The notes: generated by a model from the sequence alone, not told the origin. Shown: positions 7,958-18,280, numbered from the stretch's first letter. The stretch: DNA of 50,389 nucleotides from Candidatus Barnesiella excrementavium (GCA_019115485.1 DXDM01000008.1:1-50389); one strand, 5' to 3'. Program-made: numbers and translations.

Positions 7958-8407
7958 TTACGACAACAGTTCCTTTACTTTGGTCGAGATGGCACGACCG
8001 TCGGCACGACCGGCCAGCTGCTTGGTGGCGACACCCATCACCTTGCCCATCTCCTGCGGGGTCTTGGCACCCACCTGGGCGATGATGGCTTTGAGGGCCT
8101 CGGTCAGCTCCTCGTCGCTCATCTGTTTGGGCAGATAGGTTTCGATAACGGCAGCCTCGGCCAGTTCGGGTTCGGCCAAATCGGGACGGTTCTGCTCCGA
8201 GTAGATCTGAGCGCTCTCCTTGCGTTGTTTCACCATCTTGGCCAATATCTTCATCGCCGTCTCGTCCGACAGTTCGCCGTCGGCACCCTTGGCGGTCTTA
8301 GCTTCGAGAAACTCTTTTTTGATACCCCGCAGGGCTTCGAGTCTTACCTTGTCTTTTGCCAGCATGGCACTTTTTATGTCGTTGCTGACCTGATCAAATA
8401 AATTCAT
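7958..8407 (-). CDS. GatB/YqeY domain-containing protein
   Basis: This 149-residue helical protein belongs to the YqeY family, which shares a fold with the tail domain of the GatB subunit of tRNA-dependent amidotransferases. Family motifs are visible: a start MNLFDQVSNDIKSAMLAKDKVRLEALRGIKKEF, the central YLPKQMSDEEL, and a Gly-rich GKVMGVATKQLAGRADG near the end. A role in tRNA binding is suggested by the fold but is not established. It lies 26 bases after ftsZ and 29 bases before serS. Confidence 0.9.
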   Translation of the reverse strand: MNLFDQVSNDIKSAMLAKDKVRLEALRGIKKEFLEAKTAKGADGELSDETAMKILAKMVKQRKESAQIYSEQNRPDLAEPELAEAAVIETYLPKQMSDEELTEALKAIIAQVGAKTPQEMGKVMGVATKQLAGRADGRAISTKVKELLS

Positions 8408-8433
8408 CTTCTTCTATATTTTACAGGTTTCTA

Positions 8434-9669
8434 TCAGAATTTTATGGTGCGGCGACCACCGTTGCCGCTATCCTCGCGCTTATCGCCACCCTCGAAATTG
8501 TCGCGGAAGTCTTTCGGGCGGTCATAGGCGGGAGCCTTCTCGAGCTTGTCGATGAGCTCGTCGTTGTCGAGCTGGTCGGGACGCAACACAATGTATTGCG
8601 ACTGGGCGATGTGCTCGTCGGCATCGCCTCCGTACTCGCCTTTGAAGGTCAGGTCCGAGACCTCGAAACCGGTGGCCAGAATCGTAATCTTCACCTTCTT
8701 GCCCAGCGAAGAGTCGTGGGTGTAACCCCAGATTACCTTCACACGTTTCTTGAAGCGGGTCATGAAGGCGCTCAACTCTTTTGACTCCTGAATGCGCAGC
8801 TCGTCCGACTCTTCGGGCGAGAAATAGAGGTTGAACAACACCCGCTCCGAGTCGTAGATGTCGCTCTCTTTAAGCAACGGCGATATCAAGGCATTCTGTA
8901 TGGCCTTGCTCATGCGGTGCTCGCCTTCGCCTTCGCCGGTACTGATTACGGCGGCACCTCCGTTTTTGAGGGTGGTGCGCACATCGGCAAAGTCGAGGTT
9001 TATCTTACCGTTCTTCGACACCAGCTCGGCAATGCTGCGGGCGGCGTTGGCCAAGGCGTCGTCGGCCTTGGAGAAGGCGTTGGTCCAAGAGAGGTCGGGA
9101 TAAATCTTGCACAGCCGCTCGTTGTTGATGACCAGCAGGGCGTCGACGTGCTTGCGCATCTCCTCGACACCGGCAAAGGCCTGCAAAATCTTAGGTTCGC
9201 CCTCGAAGAGGAACGGTATCGTGACGATACCCACCGTGAGCATGCCCTTCTCCTTGGCGATGCGGGCCACGACGGGTCCGGCGCCGGTACCGGTACCACC
9301 ACCCATACCGGCGGTGATGAATACCATGCGGGTCTCGTCCTCGAACAGGGCCGAGATGCGGCCGTCCTTTTGCTCATACTCCTCGGCCAGTCGCTTTCCC
9401 TCTTCGGGTTCGCCACCGGCACCTTCGTCGCCGATAGCTACCTTGATGGGCACCGGCGAGTCGCTCATGGCTTGGGGGTCGGTGTTGCAAAGGGCCAGGC
9501 TCACTCCCTGGATATTCTGACGGTACATGTAATTAACGGCATTACCACCGCCGCCGCCTACACCCACTACCTTTATCTTGATAGGCTCGTCCTTCTTCTG
9601 TTCAACTCCGGGGACGATGAAGTCGGGTAACTGAGAGTTATTTATATCCAAATCGTTCATGGCGTTCAT
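8434..9669 (-). CDS. ftsZ: Cell division GTPase FtsZ
   Basis: This 411-residue tubulin homologue polymerises into the Z ring that organises septation. The nucleotide-binding GVGGGGGNAVNYM loop is at about 36-48, the tubulin signature GGGTGTG at 123-129, and the GTPase T7 region NLDFADV is present. The C-terminal linker is rich in charged residues (NFEGGDKREDSGNGG), and the protein ends in GRRTIKF in place of the proteobacterial FtsA-binding peptide, as expected for this phylum. Two starts are possible, ATG at 9669 or ATG at 9660 (MNDLD); the longer one is given. The gap from the ftsA stop is only 3 bases, pointing to translational coupling. Confidence 0.97.
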   Translation of the reverse strand: MNAMNDLDINNSQLPDFIVPGVEQKKDEPIKIKVVGVGGGGGNAVNYMYRQNIQGVSLALCNTDPQAMSDSPVPIKVAIGDEGAGGEPEEGKRLAEEYEQKDGRISALFEDETRMVFITAGMGGGTGTGAGPVVARIAKEKGMLTVGIVTIPFLFEGEPKILQAFAGVEEMRKHVDALLVINNERLCKIYPDLSWTNAFSKADDALANAARSIAELVSKNGKINLDFADVRTTLKNGGAAVISTGEGEGEHRMSKAIQNALISPLLKESDIYDSERVLFNLYFSPEESDELRIQESKELSAFMTRFKKRVKVIWGYTHDSSLGKKVKITILATGFEVSDLTFKGEYGGDADEHIAQSQYIVLRPDQLDNDELIDKLEKAPAYDRPKDFRDNFEGGDKREDSGNGGRRTIKF

Positions 9670-9672
9670 CTT

Positions 9673-11106
9673 TTAAAAATTATCGTTTTCATCATCGAGC
9701 AGCGTCTCGGCTTTCCGCAGCATGTCTTTCCACTTGCCGAAGAGGCCGGGTCCTTTGGCCTTTTCCTTCTCCTGTTTCTCTTTCTCCTTGCGCTCCTTCT
9801 CGCGTTTCTTCGCCTCCTCGGCTTCGCGCTTGCGCTGCTCTTTCTCCTCGCGTTTGCGGCGTTCCTGCTCCTCGCGCTCCCGAGCTTTCTGCTCTTTCGG
9901 GTCGACGGGTTTTACCTCCTCTTCCGGTTCCTCGTCGTGCGGTTCGTCGACCGTCTTGGGCAGTACCGTTATGCAATTCTCACGCCCGCAATAGAGCAGA
10001 CCCAGTATTTGCAGATAGTCGGCACTCTTCGATTGCGAGGCCACGTCGAGCAGCATATCCTGCCGCAGAGCTCCTTTGCGCACCCGAATGTCACACTTCT
10101 CGGCCAGCAGTTCGGCCAGGTTGGAGAGTTTGGCCGCACCACCCACAATCACCATGCCGGCGCCCAGACTCTTGCGGTCGCACTTGGCGTAATCGAAGTG
10201 GGCGTTGACGTTGGCTACAATCTCCTCGATGCGGGCCTTGACCACCTTCGAGAGGTCGAGACTCTTGATTTCGGAGAGGTTCTCGCCGCGCAACGTGATG
10301 TTCGACTCCTCGCCCATCACCTTGGCCGAACCCAACCGCACCTTGAACGACTCGGCCTCGGGGGCAGTCACTTTGAGTGTCATGATGTCGCGTGTGATGT
10401 TCTGACCGCCCAGCGGTATGGTCGAGAGGTAGCGCAACAAACCCTCCTTGTAAATCGATACGGTAGTTGTCTCGGCTCCGAAATCGACCAGCATGACACC
10501 GGCCTGACGGTCCTCGTTGCTCAATGCCACATAGGCGGTCGAGAGGGCCGTGGGGATATAGCGAATAACCGAGGGTTCTCCCCGGAAGCATTGGGCCACG
10601 CTCCGTTTGAGTTCGTCGCGGGCGACAATCAGTTTCAGTCCCATTTTCAGGTTCGAGCCTACCAGCTCTTCCCGTCCCGTACGCGGCTGGTCGTCGACCG
10701 TCACCTCGGTGCGGACCACCTCCAAGATGTCGGCGCCGGCGATAGGCATCTCGCGGGCCTCCTCCTGCAAATGGCGAATCAGTTCCTCGGTAATGGTCGT
10801 ACCCTCGGGATAGTCGCGGCTGATCATGTGGTCTTCGGCATGCAGCGACTGACCGCCAATGCCGACATAAACCTGTTTTATCTTTTTCGAGGTACTTATA
10901 CGGTTGTTCAATTTCCGTATCAAGCGTTTTATCTTTGACGAAACATCGTCGGCATTAACCACGAAGCCTCGTTTCACACTTCCACTCAACGGTTCGGTAT
11001 CTATGCCAAGCACAGTAACAACCCCTTTCAGAGAACGGGTTGCTATCGTGCCCGTAATCTTCGAGCTCCCGATCTCAATAGCTACTATGTATCTATCCGT
11101 ATCCAT
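9673..11106 (-). CDS. ftsA: Cell division actin-like ATPase FtsA with long charged tail
   Basis: This 477-residue protein anchors FtsZ to the inner membrane. Residues 1-380 form the actin-like fold (YIVAIEIGSSKITGTIA at the start, VDFGAETTTVSIYKEG for the second phosphate loop, VIVGGAAKLSNL for the adenosine site). Residues about 390-450 are an extreme run of Lys, Glu and Arg, followed by the amphipathic helix GLFGKWKDMLRKAETLL that should bind the membrane. Most FtsA proteins have only a short linker here. The charged segment is highly skewed and likely a single helix or disordered tether. The start ATG at 11106 is 21 bases after the ftsQ stop. Confidence 0.96.
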   Translation of the reverse strand: MDTDRYIVAIEIGSSKITGTIATRSLKGVVTVLGIDTEPLSGSVKRGFVVNADDVSSKIKRLIRKLNNRISTSKKIKQVYVGIGGQSLHAEDHMISRDYPEGTTITEELIRHLQEEAREMPIAGADILEVVRTEVTVDDQPRTGREELVGSNLKMGLKLIVARDELKRSVAQCFRGEPSVIRYIPTALSTAYVALSNEDRQAGVMLVDFGAETTTVSIYKEGLLRYLSTIPLGGQNITRDIMTLKVTAPEAESFKVRLGSAKVMGEESNITLRGENLSEIKSLDLSKVVKARIEEIVANVNAHFDYAKCDRKSLGAGMVIVGGAAKLSNLAELLAEKCDIRVRKGALRQDMLLDVASQSKSADYLQILGLLYCGRENCITVLPKTVDEPHDEEPEEEVKPVDPKEQKAREREEQERRKREEKEQRKREAEEAKKREKERKEKEKQEKEKAKGPGLFGKWKDMLRKAETLLDDENDNF

Positions 11107-11127
11107 ATTGTTATATTATTATTTATT

Positions 11128-11865
11128 TCACCACTTTTTCCGACGGGTACAAACCACCTGGTCCTTGAATTTCAACGAGACGGTATCGTACATCGACCAG
11201 CCCGTCCGGTTGAAAACCTGCTGATAGACCTGCATCAGGTTATCGAGTTTCGTCTCGCAATCCTGGGCCGAGCCCAGCAGTATTGTCTGGTGCCCTACCC
11301 GGGGAATCAACTCTATTTCATGACGCTCGTTGACATAAATTTGTTCAATCTGGGCGTTCCAAAACGGGTCGTTATAAATATAACGGGCCAGTGGAAGCAG
11401 GTCGCCGTAGGTCATCACACTGTCCACACACCCGGTGACCAGCGGCAAGTGAGCCCGATATTGGGCCCGAGCCACCATGCGACGCCCTTCCGTATCGACG
11501 TAGTAGTTGCCGCCATTGGCCATGACCCGCATCACGGGCACGCGCTGAGTCACCTCGACACACACGATGCCTCCCGCTTTCTTATAACACTCGACCGAAC
11601 CCAACACGCCGTTCAGCCGCAGGGTCCGCTCCATTTTCTCGGTGTCGATCTGGCTCAACGGTTTGCCGCAGGGATCCAAATCGTACTCCTCGATATATCC
11701 GTATACATCGGCCGGTGAGACATAGTGCAGGGCAGCACTGTCGAGTATCTCGACCTGCAAGTCCCGGCACTTGTCTTCTGCCGCGTAGGAGCGGAGAATA
11801 AAGAACGAAACAAACAGGTAGACAACGAGTACTACCATGAACAAGAATCTCAACAATACCTTCAT
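11128..11865 (-). CDS. ftsQ: Cell division protein FtsQ
   Basis: This 245-residue bitopic membrane protein has a short cytoplasmic N-terminus and one membrane span (FLFMVVLVVYLFVSFFIL, residues 7-24). A periplasmic POTRA domain (about 38-110) and the FtsQ beta domain follow. FtsQ links early and late divisome proteins. Sequence identity in the family is low, so the call rests on topology, length and position between murC and ftsA. Its start overlaps the murC stop by 4 bases. Confidence 0.9.
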   Translation of the reverse strand: MKVLLRFLFMVVLVVYLFVSFFILRSYAAEDKCRDLQVEILDSAALHYVSPADVYGYIEEYDLDPCGKPLSQIDTEKMERTLRLNGVLGSVECYKKAGGIVCVEVTQRVPVMRVMANGGNYYVDTEGRRMVARAQYRAHLPLVTGCVDSVMTYGDLLPLARYIYNDPFWNAQIEQIYVNERHEIELIPRVGHQTILLGSAQDCETKLDNLMQVYQQVFNRTGWSMYDTVSLKFKDQVVCTRRKKW

Positions 11866-13232
11866 TTTGCCTCCACAATCGACGCTATCTGGGGCAGCAG
11901 ACGGTCTATGTCGCCGGCCCCCATGGTCAATAAAATGTCAAAGTTACACTCTTTTATCCGTTCTAACAACTTTTCGCGCAAACAAAGTTCTTTCTCTCTG
12001 CACGTTATCTTGTCGAAAATAATCTGTGAGGAGACTCCCGGTATGGGCTGCTCGCGGGCCGGGTAGATGTCGAGCAGGATAACCTGGTCGGCCATCGAGA
12101 GGGCCTCGGCAAACTGGGGGGCAAAGTCGCGGGTACGGCTGTACAGATGGGGCTGGAAGATAACCGTGAGTTTGCGTCCGGGATAGAGCGCCCGCACCGA
12201 ACGGATACTGGCCTTCAACTCGTCGGGGTGGTGGGCATAGTCGTCGATCATCACGCGGTTGTCGCGTTTCACCCAGAACTCGAACCGCCGTTTGGCTCCG
12301 CGGAACGAGGCCATGGCCCGGCGCATGTCGTCGTCGGCCACACCGTTCAACCGGGCAATTGCCATGGCAGCCACGGCATTCTCGATGTTGATGTCGACGG
12401 GAACTCCCAGCTCCACATCGGTCACCACGCCGTCGGGGGCTACGAAGTCGAACACGATGGTGCCGTTGCCCACCCGGATATTCCCGGCATGGAAGTCGCC
12501 GCCGTCGCGGGCCGAATAGGTATAGACCTTCACCCCCTCCTGCACGCGAGGCACCAGCTTGATGCCCCGCTTCATGACCAGGCAGCCGCCTGGCTGTATG
12601 AGCGAGGTGAAGTGGGCGAAACTTTCGAGATAGGCCTCCTCGGTACCGTAGATGTCGAGGTGGTCGGGGTCGGTAGCCGTCACCACGGCCATATAGGGGT
12701 GCAACCAGTGGAACGAGCGGTCATACTCGTCGGCTTCGATAACCGTGAAGGGCGAGTGGTCCGACAAGATGAGGTTGCTGTCGTAGTTGCGCAAGATACC
12801 GCCCAGGAAGGCGTTGCAACCGATGGGCGACTCGTGGAAGATGTGGGCCGCCATGCTCGACGTGGTGGTCTTGCCATGCGTCCCCGAGAAGCACAGACCC
12901 TTGCTCGACTGGGTGATGAGACCCAGCAGTTCGGCCCGCTTGATTACCCGGAAACCCTGCTCCCTGAAATAGACCAGACCGGCATGGGTCGCGGGAATGG
13001 CCGGCGTGTACACCACCAGCGTCGTGGCCGGGTCGCGACAGTAATCGGGAATGAGGTCGACCGATTCGTCATAGACAATCTCCAACCCTTCGGCTTGGAG
13101 TTCGGTCGTCAGCGGCGAAGGGGTGCGGTCGTAACCGGCCACCCGGTAGCCCTTGGCCAGGAAATAACGCACCAGCGCACTCATACCGATGCCGCCGGCG
13201 CCTACGAAATAGAGTGAGGTATATGATTTCAT
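11862..13232 (-). CDS. murC: UDP-N-acetylmuramate--L-alanine ligase
   Basis: This 456-residue ATP-dependent cytosolic ligase adds L-alanine to UDP-MurNAc, the first amino acid of the stem peptide. The N-terminal domain has the dinucleotide-like GAGGIGMSAL (11-20), and the central ATP loop GTHGKTTT is at 117-124. The family motifs EADEYDRSFHWL and DDYAHHPDE follow. The length is typical. It overlaps both neighbours by 4 bases (ATGA type), which indicates coupled translation with murG and ftsQ. Confidence 0.97.
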   Translation of the reverse strand: MKSYTSLYFVGAGGIGMSALVRYFLAKGYRVAGYDRTPSPLTTELQAEGLEIVYDESVDLIPDYCRDPATTLVVYTPAIPATHAGLVYFREQGFRVIKRAELLGLITQSSKGLCFSGTHGKTTTSSMAAHIFHESPIGCNAFLGGILRNYDSNLILSDHSPFTVIEADEYDRSFHWLHPYMAVVTATDPDHLDIYGTEEAYLESFAHFTSLIQPGGCLVMKRGIKLVPRVQEGVKVYTYSARDGGDFHAGNIRVGNGTIVFDFVAPDGVVTDVELGVPVDINIENAVAAMAIARLNGVADDDMRRAMASFRGAKRRFEFWVKRDNRVMIDDYAHHPDELKASIRSVRALYPGRKLTVIFQPHLYSRTRDFAPQFAEALSMADQVILLDIYPAREQPIPGVSSQIIFDKITCREKELCLREKLLERIKECNFDILLTMGAGDIDRLLPQIASIVEAK

Positions 13233-14341
13233 TTCTTATCGACTATATCAAAGATTATATCGGCAATGCGCGCTGCCGAATCGCGTTGGGCCAACCGGGC
13301 AATCTGCCGGCTCATCGACTGCAACTGCTCCTCGTCGTGCACGACCGAAAGGGCACAGGGCATCAACCGCTGACGGGCTTCGGCGTCGCGCACCAGAATA
13401 GCGGCCCCTTTCGACGAGAGGGCCTGGGCATTCTTGGTCTGATGGTCCTCGGCCACATTGGGCGACGGCACCAGAATCACCGGCTTGCCCAGCAGACAGA
13501 GTTCCGAGATTGAGCTGGCTCCGGCTCTCGAAATGACCAGGTCGGCAGCCTTGTAGGCCAGGTCCATACGGGCGATAAAGGGCATCTGCTTGATGCAGGC
13601 GGGATTGCCCGCCGCATCGAGTGCGGTACGGGCCCGCTGGTCAAACCGCTTGCCACACTGCCACACGAGCTGCACTCCGCTCTTCACAATCTCGGGAATC
13701 GACTCGACCACGGCCGTGTTGAGCGTGAGGGCACCCAAACTGCCGCCTATCAGCAGGATTGTCTTCTTGTGGGGATCCAGTCCGAAAAATTCGCAGGCCT
13801 CGTCGCGGGTCAACCGGTCGTCGCACAAATCCTGCCGTACCGGGTTGCCGGTGAGCACGATTTTGTCGGCCGGGAAGAAACGCTCCATACCCTCGTAGGC
13901 CACGCAGATGGCGCGAGCCTTCGAGGCCAGCAGTTTGTTGGTGACACCCGCATAGGAGTTCTGCTCCTGAATGAGGGTGGGCACACCCCGGTGAGCAGCC
14001 GCCCACAGCGTGGGGCCGCTGGCATAGCCGCCTACCCCCACGGCCACGTCGGGGTTGAACTTGCGCACAATGCCCCGGGCCAGGCGCAGGCTCTTGCCCA
14101 GGCGCCACAACACCTTGAAGTTGGCCAGCAGGTTACTGCGGTTGAACCCGCTCACGGGCAGCCCCTCGATGGGATATCCCGCCGCCGGCACCTTCTCCAT
14201 CTCCATGCGGTTCTCGGCCCCGACAAACAGGATTTCGGCCTCGGGGCACCGGGCCTTTATCGCGTTGGCAATGGATATGGCGGGGAAGATATGTCCCCCC
14301 GTTCCACCGCCGCTAATCAATACTCTTATTGCTCGTTTCAT
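13229..14341 (-). CDS. murG: Undecaprenyl-PP-MurNAc-pentapeptide GlcNAc transferase
   Basis: This 370-residue peripheral membrane GT28 glycosyltransferase adds GlcNAc to lipid I to form lipid II. The N-terminal acceptor loop GGGTGGH is at 11-17. The UDP-GlcNAc site has ISRAGASSISELCLLGKPVILVPSP, the family signature. The length matches. It overlaps murC by 4 bases and follows ftsW by 11 bases. Confidence 0.97.
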   Translation of the reverse strand: MKRAIRVLISGGGTGGHIFPAISIANAIKARCPEAEILFVGAENRMEMEKVPAAGYPIEGLPVSGFNRSNLLANFKVLWRLGKSLRLARGIVRKFNPDVAVGVGGYASGPTLWAAAHRGVPTLIQEQNSYAGVTNKLLASKARAICVAYEGMERFFPADKIVLTGNPVRQDLCDDRLTRDEACEFFGLDPHKKTILLIGGSLGALTLNTAVVESIPEIVKSGVQLVWQCGKRFDQRARTALDAAGNPACIKQMPFIARMDLAYKAADLVISRAGASSISELCLLGKPVILVPSPNVAEDHQTKNAQALSSKGAAILVRDAEARQRLMPCALSVVHDEEQLQSMSRQIARLAQRDSAARIADIIFDIVDKK

Positions 14342-14352
14342 ACGATTGGTTA

Positions 14353-15633
14353 TTATGCTAAGTTGGTCGGATTCGCAGCCTGCAAATCCTCCGGCAAATC
14401 GGTTTCGCGTTCCGACTTGATGTTATTTCCCGTATCCTTAACGGCATACCGGCTCACGCTGAGCATGACACCGAAGCCGAAACTCATCATCCAGATGGAG
14501 GTACCTCCCTTGCTGATCAGCGGCAACGGCTGACCCGAAACGGGGAATACCCCTACCACGATGGCCATGTTGAACAGGGCCTGCAACACAATCATCACCG
14601 CCATTCCCATCACCAGCAGGGCCGGGAAGGCTTTGGTACACCGCCGGGCGATGAGGCCGGCCCGCGCCAGAATCATGAGATAGACCAGCAACAGGCCCAC
14701 ACCGCCGACCACAAAACCCAGGTCCTCGATGATGATGGCGTAGATGTAGTCGGAGAAGGCCAACGGCAATCGCGACGACTCCCGGCTGTTGCCGGGCCCT
14801 ACGCCCATGATACCGCCGTGAGCCATGGCCATGGCGGCCCGATGCTCCTGCAAGTTCTGCGGGGTGGTCTCCTTCTCATACTCGGGAGTGGGGTCGAAGA
14901 AGTCCTCCAACCGGCTCTCCCAGGTAGACGAACGGGCTATCACCTTGTCGCCCTTCCCCTCGCCTGCGGCGGCAACAGCCTCGGTTTCGGCCGGTGCCTT
15001 CATCTCGGTGATGAGGTCTTTGGCCTGCATTACCGCCAGGGCCAAGATGACATAGACCAGGAAGATACCTATCAGCTTGTACCACTCCACACCGCCGATG
15101 AGCATCATGCACACGCTTATCCCGATGAACAGCAGGGTGTTGGTCAATCCCTGGGTAAAGAGCAGGCCGCTGAAAACCGTTACCAGCCCCACCACCCACA
15201 GGACGCCCTTCATGTTTACGCCCCGCTTGATCTGCGACTTGGCCAGCACCGTGGCCATGGCCAGCACGATGGTCACCTTGGCCACCTCCGACCCCTGCAA
15301 CGAGACGCCCAGCACCGAGATGGTGCGCTTGGCTCCGTTGATGGTATCGCCCCAAAAGAGGATACACACCAGCAGCAAGATGGCCAGCGGTATCATCACA
15401 TAGGCCAGCACCTTGAACCACTTGTAGTGAATCTTCGAGGTGACATAGGTGATGAGGAATCCCGAGAAGAGAAGCATCACGTGCTTGATGATGGGCGAAT
15501 AGACATCACCTCCCGTAATCTCGCGGCTGATGGCGCTGTACACCTCAATCACCGAGACGATATACAAGATGATGATGATACCCCAGATGTAGGGATCGCT
15601 TCGCCTGGATTGCTCTACCGATTCGACATTCAT
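14353..15633 (-). CDS. ftsW: SEDS peptidoglycan polymerase FtsW
   Basis: This 426-residue polytopic inner-membrane protein of the SEDS family polymerises lipid II at the septum together with the class B PBP. About ten hydrophobic spans are visible. A large extracytoplasmic loop lies after the middle of the protein (about residues 210-290), as in FtsW/RodA. The family stretch HGGIMGVGPGNSRE and the ending PLISKGGTSIWMMSFGFG are clear. Its place in the division cluster between murD and murG favours FtsW over RodA. Confidence 0.95.
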   Translation of the reverse strand: MNVESVEQSRRSDPYIWGIIIILYIVSVIEVYSAISREITGGDVYSPIIKHVMLLFSGFLITYVTSKIHYKWFKVLAYVMIPLAILLLVCILFWGDTINGAKRTISVLGVSLQGSEVAKVTIVLAMATVLAKSQIKRGVNMKGVLWVVGLVTVFSGLLFTQGLTNTLLFIGISVCMMLIGGVEWYKLIGIFLVYVILALAVMQAKDLITEMKAPAETEAVAAAGEGKGDKVIARSSTWESRLEDFFDPTPEYEKETTPQNLQEHRAAMAMAHGGIMGVGPGNSRESSRLPLAFSDYIYAIIIEDLGFVVGGVGLLLVYLMILARAGLIARRCTKAFPALLVMGMAVMIVLQALFNMAIVVGVFPVSGQPLPLISKGGTSIWMMSFGFGVMLSVSRYAVKDTGNNIKSERETDLPEDLQAANPTNLA

Positions 15634-15655
15634 ATTCTATTCTCTTATCCTTATT

Positions 15656-16999
15656 TTATAAAGCCCTTACACAAGCCTTGAACTGGTCGCCCCGGTCTTC
15701 GTAGCTCTTGAACAGGTCGAAGCTGGCACAGCAGGGCGACAGCAATACCGTATCGCCCGGCGAGGCGAGGGCATATGACTTGTCGACCGCCTCTTTCATC
15801 GAACGGGCCTCGGTGATATAGGGCACCTTGCCCTCGAAGAAGGCGTGCAACTTGCTGTTGTCGACCCCGAGGAATACCAGGGCCTTCACCTTGTCGCGCA
15901 CCAGCTGTTCGATTTCGGTATAGTCGTTGCCTTTGTCCTTTCCGCCCAAGATGAGGACCACGGGGGTCTTCATGCTCTCCAAGGCATACCAGCACGAGTT
16001 GACATTCGTTGCCTTGGAGTCGTTGATAAACTGCACGCCCCGCACCGAAGCGACCCGTTCGAGACGATGCTCTACCGACTCGAAGTCGCTCAATGCTTTG
16101 CGGATAGCCTCTTTCTTGACATTCAGCAGGCAGGCCGACAGGCCGGCCGCCATCGAGTTGTAGAGGTTGTGACGTCCGTGCAGCGAAAGTTCGTCGGTCT
16201 TCATCGTGAGAGTCTCCTCAGGGGTATCGATGGTCAACTCGCCGTGGTCGGTATAGGCCTGGGTACCGGGCTCATGCGTCTCGGCAAAGGGATAGCGCTG
16301 TGATTTGAGGGTGAGTTTCGACAGCTTCTCGTTGATGACGGGGTCGTCGTTCCAGTAGATAAAGGCATCGTCCTCGGTCTGGTTGCGGACAATGCGGAAC
16401 TTGGCATCGACGTAGTTCTCCATCTTGTAGTCATAGCGGTCGAGGTGGTCGGGCGTGATGTTGAGCAGGACGGCGATATTGGCCTTGAAGTCATACATGT
16501 TGTCGAGCTGAAAACTGCTCAACTCAATCACGTAGTAGTCGAAGTCGCAGGTAGCCACCTGCAAGGCCAGGCTCTTGCCCACGTTCCCGGCCAACCCTAC
16601 CTTCAACCCGGCGCTCTTCAAGATGTGGTAGGTGAGCAGGGTTGTGGTGGTCTTTCCATTGCTGCCGGTGATGCAAATCATGCGGGCATGGGTATAACGG
16701 CCGGCAAACTCGATTTCGGAGATGATGGGGATATTCCGCTTGCGCAACTCCACAATCATGGGGGCGGTCAAGGGTATGCCGGGACTTTTGATTACCTCGT
16801 CGGCATTCAGAATCAGTTCGGGGGTGTGGTGCCCCTCTTCCCAGGCAATGCTATACCGGTCGAGTTGCTCCTTGTATTTATCCTTAATCGACGACGTGTC
16901 CGAAACAAACACGTCGAATCCCTTCACTTGGGCCAGCACGGCGGCTCCGGCACCGCTCTCGCCGGCTCCCAATACAACAATTCTCTTTTTCTTTTCCAT
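15656..16999 (-). CDS. murD: UDP-N-acetylmuramoylalanine--D-glutamate ligase
   Basis: This 447-residue cytosolic ligase adds D-glutamate to UDP-MurNAc-L-Ala. The N-terminal loop GAGESGAGAA is at 11-20, the ATP loop GSNGKTTTT at 112-120, and EHRLE and NDSKATN are further on. The length is normal. It sits 15 bases after mraY and 22 bases before ftsW. Confidence 0.97.
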   Translation of the reverse strand: MEKKKRIVVLGAGESGAGAAVLAQVKGFDVFVSDTSSIKDKYKEQLDRYSIAWEEGHHTPELILNADEVIKSPGIPLTAPMIVELRKRNIPIISEIEFAGRYTHARMICITGSNGKTTTTLLTYHILKSAGLKVGLAGNVGKSLALQVATCDFDYYVIELSSFQLDNMYDFKANIAVLLNITPDHLDRYDYKMENYVDAKFRIVRNQTEDDAFIYWNDDPVINEKLSKLTLKSQRYPFAETHEPGTQAYTDHGELTIDTPEETLTMKTDELSLHGRHNLYNSMAAGLSACLLNVKKEAIRKALSDFESVEHRLERVASVRGVQFINDSKATNVNSCWYALESMKTPVVLILGGKDKGNDYTEIEQLVRDKVKALVFLGVDNSKLHAFFEGKVPYITEARSMKEAVDKSYALASPGDTVLLSPCCASFDLFKSYEDRGDQFKACVRAL

Positions 17000-17014
17000 A
17001 TCAAAACAACCTTT

Positions 17015-18280
17015 CTATCGCATTTTGAGCGTGACTATGGTAATCGCCGCCAGCATGAGGCAGACAATCCAGAACCGAACGACGATTTTGGATTCGGGCA
17101 CAGCCTGCAACGGTTTTTGTATCAAAGCATTGATTCCGGCATTTCCCGGTTTCTGGAAGTGGTGATGCAACGGGGTCATCTTGAAGACCCGTCGCCCCTC
17201 GCCATACTTGCGCTTGGTAATCTTGAAGTAGGCCACCTGTATCATCACCGAGAGGTCCTCGACAAAGAAGATGGCGCACAAGATGGGTATGAGCAGCTCC
17301 TTGTGTATGCACAGCGCAAAGACGGCGATGATACCGCCCAGCGTGAGGCTGCCCGTGTCGCCCATGAATACCTGGGCCGGGTAGGCGTTGTACCACAGGA
17401 AGCCGATGGTCGCCCCCATGAAGGCACAGGCAAATACCACCAGCTCTTCACTGCCCGGGATATACATAATATTTAAATAGGAGGCGTAGGCGATGTGGCC
17501 CGACAGATAGGCCAGGATACCCAGCGTGAGTCCTATGATGGCCGATGTCCCCGTGGCTAGACCGTCGAGACCGTCGGTGAGGTTGGCCCCGTTGGAGACG
17601 GCCGTGACGACAAATATCGTGAGCAGTATGAAGATAATCCAACCGCCGGTCTGGGCATGTTCGCCCAGGAAGGGCACCAGGTCGGCATAGTCGAGGTTAT
17701 TGTTCTTGAAGAAGGGAATGGTCGTCTGGGTCGACTTGATATTCTCGGACTCGTACTTGACCACCTCGGTTGTCGTGCCGGGAGCCTGTACGGCCACATT
17801 CTCGCGGATTACCACTTCGGGACTCAGATAGAGCGTCAGCCCCACGATGAGACCGAGACCCACCTGTCCCACAATCTTGAACCGTCCGTGCAGCCCTTCC
17901 TTATCTTTTTTAAATACCTTGATATAGTCGTCGAGGAAACCGATGGCCCCCAGCCATACGGTCGTGACCAGCATCAATATCATGTAGATGTTGCCCAGCC
18001 GGCCCACCAGCAGGCAGGGAACCAGTATGGCGATGATGATGATGATACCGCCCATCGTGGGGGTACCCTTCTTGGCCATCTGCCCTTCGAGCCCCAGGTC
18101 GCGTACCAGTTCGCCGATTTGCCGTATCTGCAACCGGTTGATGATGCGCCGCCCGATGATGGTGGCAATGAACAACGACAGGATAAAGGCTGCCATCGAC
18201 CGGAAGGTGATGTAGGAGAACAATCGCGCTCCCGGGATATCGAACATCGATTCGAGGTATTGAAACAGATAATACAACAT
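17015..18280 (-). CDS. mraY: Phospho-MurNAc-pentapeptide transferase
   Basis: This 421-residue integral membrane enzyme moves phospho-MurNAc-pentapeptide from UDP to undecaprenyl phosphate, making lipid I. About ten membrane spans are visible. The three family motifs are present: KKGTPTMGG with GFLDDYIK (catalytic Asp pair), [13 protein letters not shown], and the cytoplasmic PLHHHFQ loop. Compared with the ~360-residue E. coli protein there is an insert of about 45 residues after the fifth span (the region with [19 protein letters not shown]). Such an insert is common in Bacteroidota. Confidence 0.96.
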   Translation of the reverse strand: MLYYLFQYLESMFDIPGARLFSYITFRSMAAFILSLFIATIIGRRIINRLQIRQIGELVRDLGLEGQMAKKGTPTMGGIIIIIAILVPCLLVGRLGNIYMILMLVTTVWLGAIGFLDDYIKVFKKDKEGLHGRFKIVGQVGLGLIVGLTLYLSPEVVIRENVAVQAPGTTTEVVKYESENIKSTQTTIPFFKNNNLDYADLVPFLGEHAQTGGWIIFILLTIFVVTAVSNGANLTDGLDGLATGTSAIIGLTLGILAYLSGHIAYASYLNIMYIPGSEELVVFACAFMGATIGFLWYNAYPAQVFMGDTGSLTLGGIIAVFALCIHKELLIPILCAIFFVEDLSVMIQVAYFKITKRKYGEGRRVFKMTPLHHHFQKPGNAGINALIQKPLQAVPESKIVVRFWIVCLMLAAITIVTLKMR

